DNA from: Terriglobales bacterium
Lineage (GTDB): Bacteria; Acidobacteriota; Terriglobia; Terriglobales; Acidobacteriaceae
NCBI GenBank assembly: GCA_035454605.1
Contig: DATIGQ010000188.1
Coordinates: 1-48,634 of the forward strand
Length of the DNA: 48,634 nt
Direction: 5' to 3'
Shown here piece by piece: positions 15,965 through 23,993 of the stretch. Both the position numbers and the translations under genes were made by a program. Each line of letters starts with the position of its first letter. Within the stretch, counting starts at the first letter, position 1. Below the pieces are notes generated by a model. It had not been told where the DNA came from and did not search any database. It saw only the letters and a list, made by a program, of their open reading frames with translations.

Positions 15965-17023
15965 ATGAAGCCTAGCTTCAGGTTCTGCCGAGTCGCAGGG
16001 CTCCTGCTTCTTGCCGCGTTGACCGCGATCCAACCCGCCCTGGCCCAGGACGAGCCCACCATCGTCAAAGATTCCATTCGGTTCATGCCTTTCACCAGCA
16101 CCTGCAGCAGTTGCCCGGACTATGTCCTTAGATGGTGGCCTCAGATTTCGTTCCGGGTCAACGGCCCCATCGCCGCGGGCAGCCAACTGTACGTGGAAGT
16201 CTCGGCCCCCGGCATCAGGAAACCCTGGAAAACGTTCGATTGCACGACCGGCACAACCCTGGCCGGCTATTGGTGGGAGGTGAAGGAGTGTGGCGGCGCC
16301 AATATTGCGCAGGATAAAGGCGTCTTCTACACCGGCTTGATCGAGTTCAAGATCCGGCTGCGCAACGAAGTGATGGGGACAGACACGACCCTATTCACCG
16401 GCAAGGCCAAGGTAGGCAAGGTCACTCCGCCGTTTTCAAGCGCTGCCGGAAGCTTCCTGTATTACACGGATTTCGATTGGCACATCCCCATCGGCTTGAT
16501 CTACCTCGCGCCCGGCCCGGGTGTCCCGGACTTCTTCCCGCCGCGTTTCTTCGCAAGAATCTGGCTTCGCGCCAGCGATCCCAATCCGAATGCGTTTCAC
16601 TTGTTTTATCAAGGCAAGGAGGTGGCGAAGGAAAAGGGTTGTACTGCTGATACCTACGGGGCCGACACGAGGACGAAGTATAACTGGGCACGCGTCACCT
16701 GCGATTTTCGCTATGTGTACGGTAAGAAGCCGGACCCGCAGCACATAAGCGAGGACGCGCCGTTGCATGAGCTGAGTTCTCACCCGGGCGAATACGAGAT
16801 CAAGATGGTCTACAAGGGAGAGCTGGCCCGATCCATCAAGTTCACCGTGGCGGCCGACGGCAGCTTTGACAATGGCATCGCCTCCGCCAACCAGCTGGGC
16901 GAAAACGCCACTATCGTGCCCGTCAAGGTGATCGGGAACCAGGACGGCGTATGGGACCGGCTGGCATGGAAGACCGGCGCCTTCTACGGCAATCCCTTAA
17001 CCGGCTTCACGGCCCCGCCATAG
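15965..17023 (+). CDS. Secreted protein of unknown function, tandem paralogue 1
   Basis: The protein has 352 residues with a clear signal peptide (basic start, hydrophobic LLLLAALTAI, likely cleavage after PALA near residue 27). The mature part is beta-rich and has several Cys (CSSC, FDC, KECGG, a later CTAD and VTCDF) that could form disulfides in the periplasm. It shares a framework with the next gene: a NGPI/HGPI block, FTGKAKV, YYTDFDWHIPIGLIYL, YQGKEV, a PGEYE...ELARSIKFTV block, NGIASANQLG and a C-terminal WKTGAFYGNPLTGFT. The Shine-Dalgarno GAGGTG ends 4 nt before the ATG. I do not recognise the family. Confidence 0.75.
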   Translation: MKPSFRFCRVAGLLLLAALTAIQPALAQDEPTIVKDSIRFMPFTSTCSSCPDYVLRWWPQISFRVNGPIAAGSQLYVEVSAPGIRKPWKTFDCTTGTTLAGYWWEVKECGGANIAQDKGVFYTGLIEFKIRLRNEVMGTDTTLFTGKAKVGKVTPPFSSAAGSFLYYTDFDWHIPIGLIYLAPGPGVPDFFPPRFFARIWLRASDPNPNAFHLFYQGKEVAKEKGCTADTYGADTRTKYNWARVTCDFRYVYGKKPDPQHISEDAPLHELSSHPGEYEIKMVYKGELARSIKFTVAADGSFDNGIASANQLGENATIVPVKVIGNQDGVWDRLAWKTGAFYGNPLTGFTAPP

Positions 17024-17091
17024 AGAGCAGGAAGCCGGAGGTAGAAACGGCCTGATTCAACAGATTCACTCCCAGAACCGGCGAGGTGCAC

Positions 17092-18246
17092 ATGAAAGAC
17101 AACATTAGATGTTGGAGGGTTCGTCTGCTCCTGCTGGCGTTACTCATGCTCCTGGCGGCAGCAGGTCAACCGGCGCTGGCCCAGGAAGGGCCGGCCATTC
17201 AAAAAGACTCGTTGCTCTTCACCGCCTACACGGTCGCCGAGTATCGCGGGAACTACGACGTGTGGAGCTGGCTCCCGAAAGCCGAGTTCCGGGTGCACGG
17301 GCCCATCGAGAGCGGCGATCAGCTTTTCGTGGAAGTTACGCTGCCCGGCCGTGGAGCGTGGGTGAAATTCGACTGCGAGACGCGAGAAACTCCGGAAGGG
17401 CGCTCGATGGAAACCGAGTGCGGCGGCCGGGACGATATTCCCGAGGCCAAGAGCGTCACCTACGTCGGACCGGTCAGCTTCGCTATCAAACTGCGCAACC
17501 CGCTGAGCGAAGCGGGAGTCAAAACCCTCTTCACGGGCAAGGCCAAGGTGACGAAGTCCCGTTCCAACGAACGCGGCCCCAAGGCGGTCAACAAGTTCGT
17601 CTATTACGTGGACCACGATTGGACCCTGCCTATCGGTTATGTCTACCTGTCCTCCGACGATCCGAAGCTGCCTCGATTGGAGGTGACTTTTTGGGCGCGT
17701 GGCGATTTTTCCAGCGGGCCCGGTGAACCACGCAAACCCTTTTCCTCGATCGGGCCCCATTTGCTCTATCAGGGGAAAGAGGTGGGCTTGATCTTCCTGG
17801 ACGGGGACCAGATGGGCAGTCCGAGCTGCGGCAGCCAGAAAACTCTCGAAACCGCACGGACCGTAGACGAAAGCGTGCCTCAGCAAGGCGAGTGGACGCG
17901 GGTAACCTGCACCTTCTACAGCGTGTTCGCCTGGGACAAGACAGGCCAGCAAAAGACGCCTCTGCCGGGTGAGACCGGGAAGCCGCACCTCCTCAGTGGA
18001 AACCCGGGCGAGTACGAGCTGAGAATCCTGGCCGGCGGCCGCTTGGCGCGTTCACTGAAGTTCACCGTCGATGAGGAGGGAAAGATCGTCGACAACGGCA
18101 TCGCCGCGGCCAACAAGCTCGGCAGCGACAAGGTGATTGTCCCGGTCAAGTTCACTGGAACGCCGGACGGGGTGTGGAACAAGCTGGCGTGGAAGACGGA
18201 TGCCTTCTATGGCAACCCTCTGACCGGCTTTACGTGGGTTCCCTAG
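17092..18246 (+). CDS. Secreted protein of unknown function, tandem paralogue 2
   Basis: The protein has 384 residues and is a diverged copy of the preceding gene, 68 nt downstream. The signal peptide is clear (VRLLLLALLMLLAAAGQ, cleavage near PALA). The shared blocks are HGPIESGDQLFVEVTLPG, FTGKAKV, YYVDHDWTLPIGYVYL, YQGKEV, GEYELRILAGGRLARSLKFTV and LAWKTDAFYGNPLTGFT. It carries about 30 more residues, mostly in the region after the central YQGKEV block. The start was set at ATG 17092, with GAGGTG (17083-17088) as ribosome-binding site; an in-frame GTG at 17086 would overlap that site. The two copies and their nearly identical ribosome-binding sites point to a tandem duplication. Function is unknown. 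Confidence 0.75.
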   Translation: MKDNIRCWRVRLLLLALLMLLAAAGQPALAQEGPAIQKDSLLFTAYTVAEYRGNYDVWSWLPKAEFRVHGPIESGDQLFVEVTLPGRGAWVKFDCETRETPEGRSMETECGGRDDIPEAKSVTYVGPVSFAIKLRNPLSEAGVKTLFTGKAKVTKSRSNERGPKAVNKFVYYVDHDWTLPIGYVYLSSDDPKLPRLEVTFWARGDFSSGPGEPRKPFSSIGPHLLYQGKEVGLIFLDGDQMGSPSCGSQKTLETARTVDESVPQQGEWTRVTCTFYSVFAWDKTGQQKTPLPGETGKPHLLSGNPGEYELRILAGGRLARSLKFTVDEEGKIVDNGIAAANKLGSDKVIVPVKFTGTPDGVWNKLAWKTDAFYGNPLTGFTWVP

Positions 18247-18258
18247 TCCGGCGGACAG

Positions 18259-19074
18259 CTACCGCGCCGCGACGCCCAGCTTGCGCAGTCGGTCGCGCGC
18301 CGAGGTGGCCTCGACCGAACGGGGATAGCGCTTGATGAGCTCGCGCAGTGCCGTGACGCCGGCGTCTTTCTGTCCCAGTTCCACCAAGGCGAATCCCTTC
18401 TTGAGCATCGCGGCGCGCGTCTTGTTGCCTCCGGGATACTTGTCGAGGACGAAGTCGTACCCTTCGATGGCGCGCTGGTAGTTGCCCTGCCGGTAGTCGA
18501 TGTCGGCCAGGTAGAACTGCGCGTTGCCGGCCAGTTCCGTGGTCGGATAGAAGCGCATGTAATCGGTGAACTGCTGCGAAGCCAGGTCCAGGCGCCCGGC
18601 GGTGTAATCGCGCAGCGCGTTGTTGTAAAGCACGTCGGGCGGCGGGGCATCGGCCGGGGGAGTGGCCGGCGCAACCCCGATGTTGGCGCGCGCCTGCTCC
18701 ATGGCGTCCAGTTGTTCCGCTACCTTGCCCACGCGCGCCTTCAGCTCGTCGAGGGAGTCATGCAAAGCCTGCACCTGCTGGGAAACCTGCTCGGTGCGCT
18801 CGCTCTGCTGCGTACTTTGCTCGGTCAGCGTCTTTTCCAGCCGGGTGACCGCCGCCGACATCTTGGTGATGTTGTCGGTGCTCTGCTCGGTCAGGGTGCG
18901 CATCACGCCCATGCGTTCGTCGAAGCGCTGCTGCATGGCCGTCATCTGCTGCTGCAGCGCTTCCACCTGGGTTTGCAGGCGAATCAGGCGATCCTTGGTG
19001 CTTTGGGCCTGTGCGGGCGCAGCCAGAGCCAGCGCCGCAAGGACCATGAGAATGCGGGGACTGCGTTCGGTCAT
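18259..19074 (-). CDS. cpoB: Cell division coordinator CpoB / YbgF-like TPR protein
   Basis: The protein has 271 residues and is the last gene of the tol-pal operon. A signal peptide (ILMVLAALALAAPAQA) exports it to the periplasm. Residues about 28-130 form a long coiled coil rich in Gln/Glu heptads (LQTQVEALQQQ...VTRLEKTLTEQSTQQSERTEQVSQ, split here). A C-terminal TPR domain follows (VLYNNALRDYTAGRLDLA..., AQFYLADIDYRQGNYQRAI..., MLKKGFALVELGQKDAG). In E. coli CpoB links PBP1B and Tol activity during constriction. The start at 19074 was chosen because GAGG lies 7 nt upstream; upstream in-frame Met codons at 19080 and 19098 are less well placed. Confidence 0.9.
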   Translation of the reverse strand: MTERSPRILMVLAALALAAPAQAQSTKDRLIRLQTQVEALQQQMTAMQQRFDERMGVMRTLTEQSTDNITKMSAAVTRLEKTLTEQSTQQSERTEQVSQQVQALHDSLDELKARVGKVAEQLDAMEQARANIGVAPATPPADAPPPDVLYNNALRDYTAGRLDLASQQFTDYMRFYPTTELAGNAQFYLADIDYRQGNYQRAIEGYDFVLDKYPGGNKTRAAMLKKGFALVELGQKDAGVTALRELIKRYPRSVEATSARDRLRKLGVAAR

Positions 19075-19171
19075 GGGCATGCCTCGAATGATTGCCACGA
19101 GCCGGTGCGACCAGCGCCCGGCCGGCTTATAAATGCAGCGGCCGGGAGGGTCGCTCCCGGCCGCTTAGAAA

Positions 19172-19900
19172 CTACCTCTGATACACGAAGTGACCGCGGC
19201 GGTTCTGCTGCCAGCAAACTTCGTTGGACTGGGTGCAGAACGGCTTTTCTTTGCCGAAGCTGATGGTGCGAATGCGGTCGGCGCTCACACCCAGCCGTAT
19301 CAGCGCCTCACGCACGGCGTTGGCGCGACGGTCGCCCAGGGCGAGGTTGTACTCGGTGGAGCCGCGCTCATCGCAGTGTCCTTCCACCACGAAGCGAATG
19401 CCGGGATGCTGCGCCAGAAAGCGCGCGCCGGCCTCGAGCGTGCGTTGGCCGTCCGGCCGGATGTCGGAGCGGTCATAGTCGAAGTAGACGTCCTGGACGT
19501 TGCGCGCGAAGAGTTCCACTTCGCTCTCCGAGGGCCCGGCCGCGGTGGGTTCCGCCACCGTGATCCGCACCGAGTCGCTGGCTTCACCGCCGGGACCCTT
19601 CGCCGTCAGGCTGTACGTGGTCGAGGTTTCCGGTGTCACGGCCTGCGAGCCGCTGGGCGCCACCGATCCAATGCCGGAGATGACCGCGCTATCGGCGTCG
19701 GTGGTCTGCCACGTGAGCGTGGCCGCCTGTCCGCGCTGGATGCTGGTCGGGCTGGCGGAAATGGAAGCCGTGGGCGCGGTCGGCGGCGGAGGAGTCGCGG
19801 CCGGCGGCGGTGGGGCTTCAGTTCGTTTCTTGCATCCGCCCAGCGCCAGCAGGACCGCCAGGGATGCGATGATCCACCACTGCCTCGTGTTCCGTCTCAA
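19172..19900 (-). CDS. pal: Peptidoglycan-associated lipoprotein with an extra Ig-like domain
   Basis: The protein has 242 residues, longer than E. coli Pal (173). The lipoprotein signal ends in the lipobox LGGC with Cys23. A Pro-rich linker is followed by an Ig-like segment at about 45-115 (SISASPTSIQRGQAATLTW, TYSLTAKGPGGEASDSVRITV) that canonical Pal lacks. The OmpA-like peptidoglycan-binding domain is at about 130-242: VYFDYDRSDIRPDG, VVEGHCDERGSTEYNLALGDRRA and ISFGKEKP. It anchors the outer membrane to murein and interacts with TolB. It lies between tolB and cpoB in the standard order. Confidence 0.93.
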   Translation of the reverse strand: MRRNTRQWWIIASLAVLLALGGCKKRTEAPPPPAATPPPPTAPTASISASPTSIQRGQAATLTWQTTDADSAVISGIGSVAPSGSQAVTPETSTTYSLTAKGPGGEASDSVRITVAEPTAAGPSESEVELFARNVQDVYFDYDRSDIRPDGQRTLEAGARFLAQHPGIRFVVEGHCDERGSTEYNLALGDRRANAVREALIRLGVSADRIRTISFGKEKPFCTQSNEVCWQQNRRGHFVYQR

Positions 19901-19945
19901 CGTAGCCTCCTTCGAAAAAGAATTGGCTGCATGCAGTTCGATGCA

Positions 19946-21277
19946 CTACTTGAAACTCCAGTTGGGTTGCGAGTTCTGGCCCGCAGAGGTCAACTGGCGG
20001 GCCTCGGTTCCATCCGCCAGCATGCTCCAGATCTGCGTCCGTCCCGAGCGTGTGGACTGAAACACGATATGCCGCCCGTCGGGCGACCAGGACGGAAAGT
20101 CGTTATTGCCGGCATTGTGCGTCAGTTGCACCCACTGCCGGCTGGCAATGTCCATTATATAGATGTCCTGTCCGCCGGGCGCGCCGGGTCCGTACTTGCG
20201 ATTCCAGGAGAACGCCAGCAGTTGCCCGTTGGGGGACCAGGAGGGCGAGACAGCATAACCCTGGTCGGTGATGCGCTGCAGATTGGTGCCGTCGGCGTCC
20301 ATGATGTAGATCTGCGGCAGTCCGGTGCGCCCGCTGACAAAGGCAAGCTGCGCGCCCGTCTTGGGGTTCCATGTCGGCGCAAGGTCGGGACCCTGGTACG
20401 CGGTGAGGCGCTTGGGGTTGGCGCCACTCGAATCGACGACGAAAATCTCGGGATCACCGCGCATGGAGGACGAGAACGCGATCTTGCTGCCGTCGGGTGA
20501 CCAGGCCGGAGAAATGTTGGTGCCCGCAAAGCGAGGAAAGCTGACCACGCGGCCGAGTTCCAGAGAGTACATGGCCAGGTCCACCGCACCGCGCGCGTAA
20601 GAGGTGAACACCACGCGCGAACCGTCGGGTGAGATTCTGGGCGAGAGCGCGATGGAACCCAGCTTGGTGAGCGGCTGCTGGCCGGCGCCGTCGTAGTCCA
20701 TCATCCACACCTCTTTGTTTCCGGTGCGATTGCTGATGAAGACGATGCGGCTCTCCGCGACCCCGGGCACGCCGCCGCCCAGCCGCAGGATGATCTCGTT
20801 GGCGAAGCGATGCGCCATGCGGCGCGCGTTCTCTTCCGTCGCCTTCTCGCTGTACTGCTTGCCCAGCACCAGGGGAGACGCGGGATTCTTGACGTCGTAG
20901 AGCCAGCCCTGCATCTGGGCATCTTCGCCCGAGGTTCCGAAGTTGCCGAATGCCACCATGCCGGCGCTGGGTGGGGGATTGCTCCAGGCTTCCGCCCGCA
21001 TCTGCGCCGGGGCCCCCGGCACGGCCAGCGGGTAGAAGCTGCGCGAGACGACGTCGAAGATTCCCGCGTTCGAAAGATCGTTCCACAACGTTTCATTGAA
21101 AACCTTGCGCAGGGCGTCACCGCTGGAGCCACCCGGGCCCGGCTGGAAGTCCGGGACGGCGAGCCGGACTCGTTCCACGCCCAGCCCGGTGCCGGTGCGA
21201 ATCCAGTCCTGGTAGGGTCGAGCCGGAGCGACGAACGCAGGAATCAGGCAAAGAATGAGAAGAGTACGTTTCATCAT
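19946..21277 (-). CDS. tolB: Tol-Pal system beta-propeller protein TolB
   Basis: The protein has 443 residues (E. coli 430). It has a signal peptide (MMKRTLLILCLIPAFVAPA), an N-terminal anticodon-binding-like domain and a C-terminal six-bladed propeller. The propeller shows TolB/WD40-like repeats of the form ISPDGSRVVF, WSPDGSKIAF, WNPKTGAQLAF, WSPNGQLLAF and WSPDGRHIVF. TolB is periplasmic and binds Pal. The start was set at the first of two adjacent ATG codons (21277 or 21274), because everything upstream in the open frame precedes the signal peptide. No strong Shine-Dalgarno sequence is present. The gap to pal is 45 nt. Confidence 0.92.
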   Translation of the reverse strand: MMKRTLLILCLIPAFVAPARPYQDWIRTGTGLGVERVRLAVPDFQPGPGGSSGDALRKVFNETLWNDLSNAGIFDVVSRSFYPLAVPGAPAQMRAEAWSNPPPSAGMVAFGNFGTSGEDAQMQGWLYDVKNPASPLVLGKQYSEKATEENARRMAHRFANEIILRLGGGVPGVAESRIVFISNRTGNKEVWMMDYDGAGQQPLTKLGSIALSPRISPDGSRVVFTSYARGAVDLAMYSLELGRVVSFPRFAGTNISPAWSPDGSKIAFSSSMRGDPEIFVVDSSGANPKRLTAYQGPDLAPTWNPKTGAQLAFVSGRTGLPQIYIMDADGTNLQRITDQGYAVSPSWSPNGQLLAFSWNRKYGPGAPGGQDIYIMDIASRQWVQLTHNAGNNDFPSWSPDGRHIVFQSTRSGRTQIWSMLADGTEARQLTSAGQNSQPNWSFK

Positions 21278-21332
21278 GGGTCGAAGTGTTCGGCCAGTTT
21301 TTCTTCGGCGTACGGCATTTGGTGCGAGACTG

Positions 21333-22094
21333 TTATCTCCTGTAGTCAAACCAGAACTCCACCGAAACCTTTGAGCCTGAGTAATCAGGCGGTAGCGGCC
21401 CGAAGGTGTCAATGCGCTTCAGTGCACGCAAGGCCGATTGATCGAGCGACGGCACGCCGCTGGACTGCTCGACCTCGATATTGGCGGGCTGGCCGCTGCG
21501 CAGGATGTCGAAAGTCACGTACACCCGGCGCGCCGAGCCGATGGACGGGTCCACTTCGTACTTCAGCCAGTTCTCGGACACCTTGCGGCGCACCACGTCC
21601 ACGTACCAGGCGTAGCGCGAGCCGAAATCACCGCCCGGACCGGTGAAGCCGAACCCGCCTTTGGCGCCGCGCGCCTCAAAGACGCCGTAAGGACCGCTCA
21701 CCGGCCCGCCCTTACCAAAGGGAATCACGTTGGACTGCGGCGGCGCGACCGGCTTCGGTTTCACCGGCTTTTCGCGCGCGTTGGGCTCGGGGATGGGCAC
21801 GGCCTCCGGTTCCTGTTCCTTCTCACGAGGCAGCGACTCCGAAAGGCCGGCGGATTCATTGGCCAGCACCTGCTCGGTTTCCGCCGGGGGCCGCGGGATG
21901 GGGACGTTGCTCACCAGAGTAGCGCTGAGCGCTCCACCACCACCGGCGCCGCCCCAGTTCTCTCCGTGGAATCCGCCGAAGAGGGCGGCATAGAGCAGCA
22001 TGCCGCCGAAAAAGAATCCGTGCAGGGCCACCGACAGGGCCACGGACCTCTCCCACGGATCGCGTTCCAGATAGATGTCGGCGCTCACGGCCAT
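21333..22094 (-). CDS. tolA: TolA/TonB-like energy transducer
   Basis: The protein has 253 residues. One N-terminal transmembrane helix (about 19-40, SVALSVALHGFFFGGMLLYA) is followed by a Pro/Glu/Lys-rich periplasmic stretch (EPEAVPIPEPNAREKPVKPKP). The C-terminal TonB-type domain (about 165-253) contains WYVDVVRRKVSENWLKY, RRVYVTFDILRSGQPANIEVEQSSG and ALKRIDTFGPLPPDYSG. It transmits proton-motive force from TolQR to TolB/Pal. The domain looks TonB-like rather than classical long-helix TolA, but position between tolR and tolB defines its role. It starts 2 nt after the tolR stop. Confidence 0.88.
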   Translation of the reverse strand: MAVSADIYLERDPWERSVALSVALHGFFFGGMLLYAALFGGFHGENWGGAGGGGALSATLVSNVPIPRPPAETEQVLANESAGLSESLPREKEQEPEAVPIPEPNAREKPVKPKPVAPPQSNVIPFGKGGPVSGPYGVFEARGAKGGFGFTGPGGDFGSRYAWYVDVVRRKVSENWLKYEVDPSIGSARRVYVTFDILRSGQPANIEVEQSSGVPSLDQSALRALKRIDTFGPLPPDYSGSKVSVEFWFDYRR

Positions 22095-22096
22095 GG

Positions 22097-22519
22097 TTAC
22101 TTGGCGGATTCCTTCAAGGGCTCGGTAACGATGCTGACATTGGTGATTCCGGCCTGCTTCACCGCATCCATCACGGTGGCAAACGCCCCGAACGGCACAT
22201 TCTCATCGGCACGCACGTAAATGGACTGGCGCTCCGGGTCGCGCACGCGCTCGCGCAGCCGCGCGCCGACCTGGTTGATGTTGATGGCATCGTTGCCAAA
22301 ATACACCCGCTGTTTGCGGTCGATGGAGATCACCAGGCGTTCTTCGGAGATCTCCTTCACGGTGCGCGTCTTGGGCACCGACACCTCCACGCCGGACTGC
22401 AGCACCGGCGCCGTGATCATGAAGATGATCAGCAGGACCAGCACCACATCCACGAACGGGGTGACGTTGATGTCGGAGAGCGAGCTCTGGGTGCGTCCCT
22501 GGGCGTTCGTGAATGCCAT
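22097..22519 (-). CDS. tolR: TolR/ExbD-family biopolymer transport protein
   Basis: The protein has 140 residues, the usual size for TolR/ExbD. The N-terminus has the family signature LSDINVTPFVDVVLVLLIIFMITAP (split: residues about 14-38) containing the essential Asp of the proton path in the single membrane helix. The periplasmic domain shows VEVSVPKTRT, VISIDRKQRVYFG and IYVRADENVPFGAF. It works with TolQ as the inner-membrane motor. It lies 3 nt after tolQ and 2 nt before tolA, so the motor genes are tightly coupled. Confidence 0.92.
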   Translation of the reverse strand: MAFTNAQGRTQSSLSDINVTPFVDVVLVLLIIFMITAPVLQSGVEVSVPKTRTVKEISEERLVISIDRKQRVYFGNDAININQVGARLRERVRDPERQSIYVRADENVPFGAFATVMDAVKQAGITNVSIVTEPLKESAK

Positions 22520-22522
22520 ACC

Positions 22523-23242
22523 TCAGCCTCGTGGTTCGGCCGGCGGGCGTTCGGCCGCGTTCAAGAACTCCAGCGCGAAGTCGTCCATGCGCGCTGCGAA
22601 CTCGCGAATGGAGTGCGTCAACTGGTTATAGCCAATCACCGCCGGGATGGCGGCAAACAGCCCGGCGGCGGTGGCGATCAGCGCCTCCGAGATTCCCGGC
22701 GCTACTGCCCGTAGCGTGGCCGCGCCCGAGGTGCCCAGCGAGTGGAAGGCATCAATGATGCCCCAGACCGTTCCGAACAGCCCGATGAACGGCGTCACCG
22801 CCCCGGTGGTCGCCAGCCACGGCAGGCGGCGCTCCAACCGCGTCAATTCCTCCGATGCGGCAATCTGCGTGGCGCGTTGGATGGCGACGATGTTTCGCGC
22901 CCCACCCGACGGATTTCCGACCTGCCGCTGGTACTCGTGGTAGCCGTACTCGAACACCGCCACCAGCGGGCTGGGACGAAACTGCTCGGCCAGGGCCGCC
23001 ATGTCGGAGAGACGCGCCACCCGGCGGAATGCCTTCACGAAGCGCGCGCTCTGCACCCGCGCCCGGCTGAACAGGCTCCACTTGGAGATCATGATCGCCC
23101 AGGAGAAGATGCTGAAGATGAGCAGGATGACCAGCACCGCCTTGGCCACCGGCCCGCTGGCGGCAATCAGGTTGACGATCTCACCGCCCACCACGACCGC
23201 CGGAAAAGATAAGAGAGATAAGGACGCCAAAACATTTCCCAC
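22523..23242 (-). CDS. tolQ: TolQ/ExbB-family proton channel protein
   Basis: The protein has about 239 residues in three membrane helices: VAKAVLVILLIFSIFSWAIM near the N-terminus, then WLATTGAVTPFIGLFGTVWGI and APGISEALIATAAGLFAAIPAV, the last two being the MotA/TolQ/ExbB signature. It forms the stator ring with TolR. The start is uncertain. The open frame reaches an ATG at 23329, but a promoter (23250-23278) lies inside that extension. I chose GTG 23242, which gives a normal TolQ length; TTG 23230 and GTG 23194 are alternatives. First gene of the Tol-Pal operon. Confidence 0.88.
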   Translation of the reverse strand: MGNVLASLSLLSFPAVVVGGEIVNLIAASGPVAKAVLVILLIFSIFSWAIMISKWSLFSRARVQSARFVKAFRRVARLSDMAALAEQFRPSPLVAVFEYGYHEYQRQVGNPSGGARNIVAIQRATQIAASEELTRLERRLPWLATTGAVTPFIGLFGTVWGIIDAFHSLGTSGAATLRAVAPGISEALIATAAGLFAAIPAVIGYNQLTHSIREFAARMDDFALEFLNAAERPPAEPRG

Positions 23243-23249
23243 GTTCCGC

Positions 23250-23278
23250 ACCGTAGCATAGGGCTTCGATAGGGTCAA
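23250..23278 (-). promoter_or_regulatory. Promoter of the tol-pal operon
   Basis: On the minus strand TTGACC (23278-23273) and TACGGT (23255-23250) are spaced by 17 nt. This is the best -35 near any minus-strand operon start in the window apart from the one before the anti-sigma gene. Transcription would begin near 23243, which argues against the ATG at 23329 as the tolQ start. Confidence 0.5.
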
Positions 23279-23421
23279 CGGAACTCGGACGCACAGAAGG
23301 ATCCACGCGTTAATGCAGGCCGTCGACACTGCCTTCGCCCGGGCTTTACACTTGGGTTACGCCCGCGCGGATTTTCTGCCCCGCGGCCGCATACTCGATG
23401 TATCGGAGCCGGCCCCTCTAA

Positions 23422-23931
23422 ATGAAGAAACTGCTGCCCCGCGCCTTGATGGTTCTGGGATTCCTGTTCGCCGCTGCGCAGATGATCCGGCCCGAGCGCA
23501 CCAATCCCGCGAGAGATCCTGCGCGCGCGGTCCATGCGCACCTCGCCGTGCCGGCGGAGGTCTCGGCGGTGTTCGAACGCGCCTGCCGCGACTGCCACTC
23601 CAACCAGACGCGCTGGCCGTGGTACAGCTACGTGGCGCCTGTCTCCTGGCTGGTGATTGACGACGTCAATCACGGCCGCAGTCATCTGAATCTCTCCGAG
23701 TGGGCCGCCTATGACCTCAAGAAGGCCGACAAGATCCTCGATGAGATCTGCGAGGAGATTTCCGAGGACGGCATGCCCCTGCGCTCCTATCGCTGGATGC
23801 ACCCTGAGGCTCGGCTCACTGACGCCGACGTGCGCCTGCTCTGCGATTGGAGCCGCGAACAGCGCCAGCGCCTCGCCGAATCCTTGGTGCAACCTCCCGC
23901 GAAGACGGAAACTTCTCTGACGGCCGACTAG
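23422..23931 (+). CDS. Haem-binding-domain protein, membrane-anchored or exported
   Basis: The protein has 169 residues. An N-terminal hydrophobic segment (RALMVLGFLFAAAQMI) anchors or exports it. It carries a CxxCH haem c attachment motif (CRDCH) followed by SNQTRWPWYSYVAPVSWLV, the signature of the haem-binding domain family (Pfam Haem_bd, recalled as PF14376). Downstream are NLSEWAAYDLKKADKIL and a MPLRSYRWMHPEARLT block, also typical. Such proteins are found with periplasmic cytochromes; the exact role is unknown. It is divergent from tolQ. No clear Shine-Dalgarno sequence was found. Confidence 0.85.
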   Translation: MKKLLPRALMVLGFLFAAAQMIRPERTNPARDPARAVHAHLAVPAEVSAVFERACRDCHSNQTRWPWYSYVAPVSWLVIDDVNHGRSHLNLSEWAAYDLKKADKILDEICEEISEDGMPLRSYRWMHPEARLTDADVRLLCDWSREQRQRLAESLVQPPAKTETSLTAD

Positions 23932-23993
23932 GGCTGTGGAATTTCGCCGCGGACTTCCGTGCTATCCTGCGCGCAGATCCAGGGTCCACCCCG

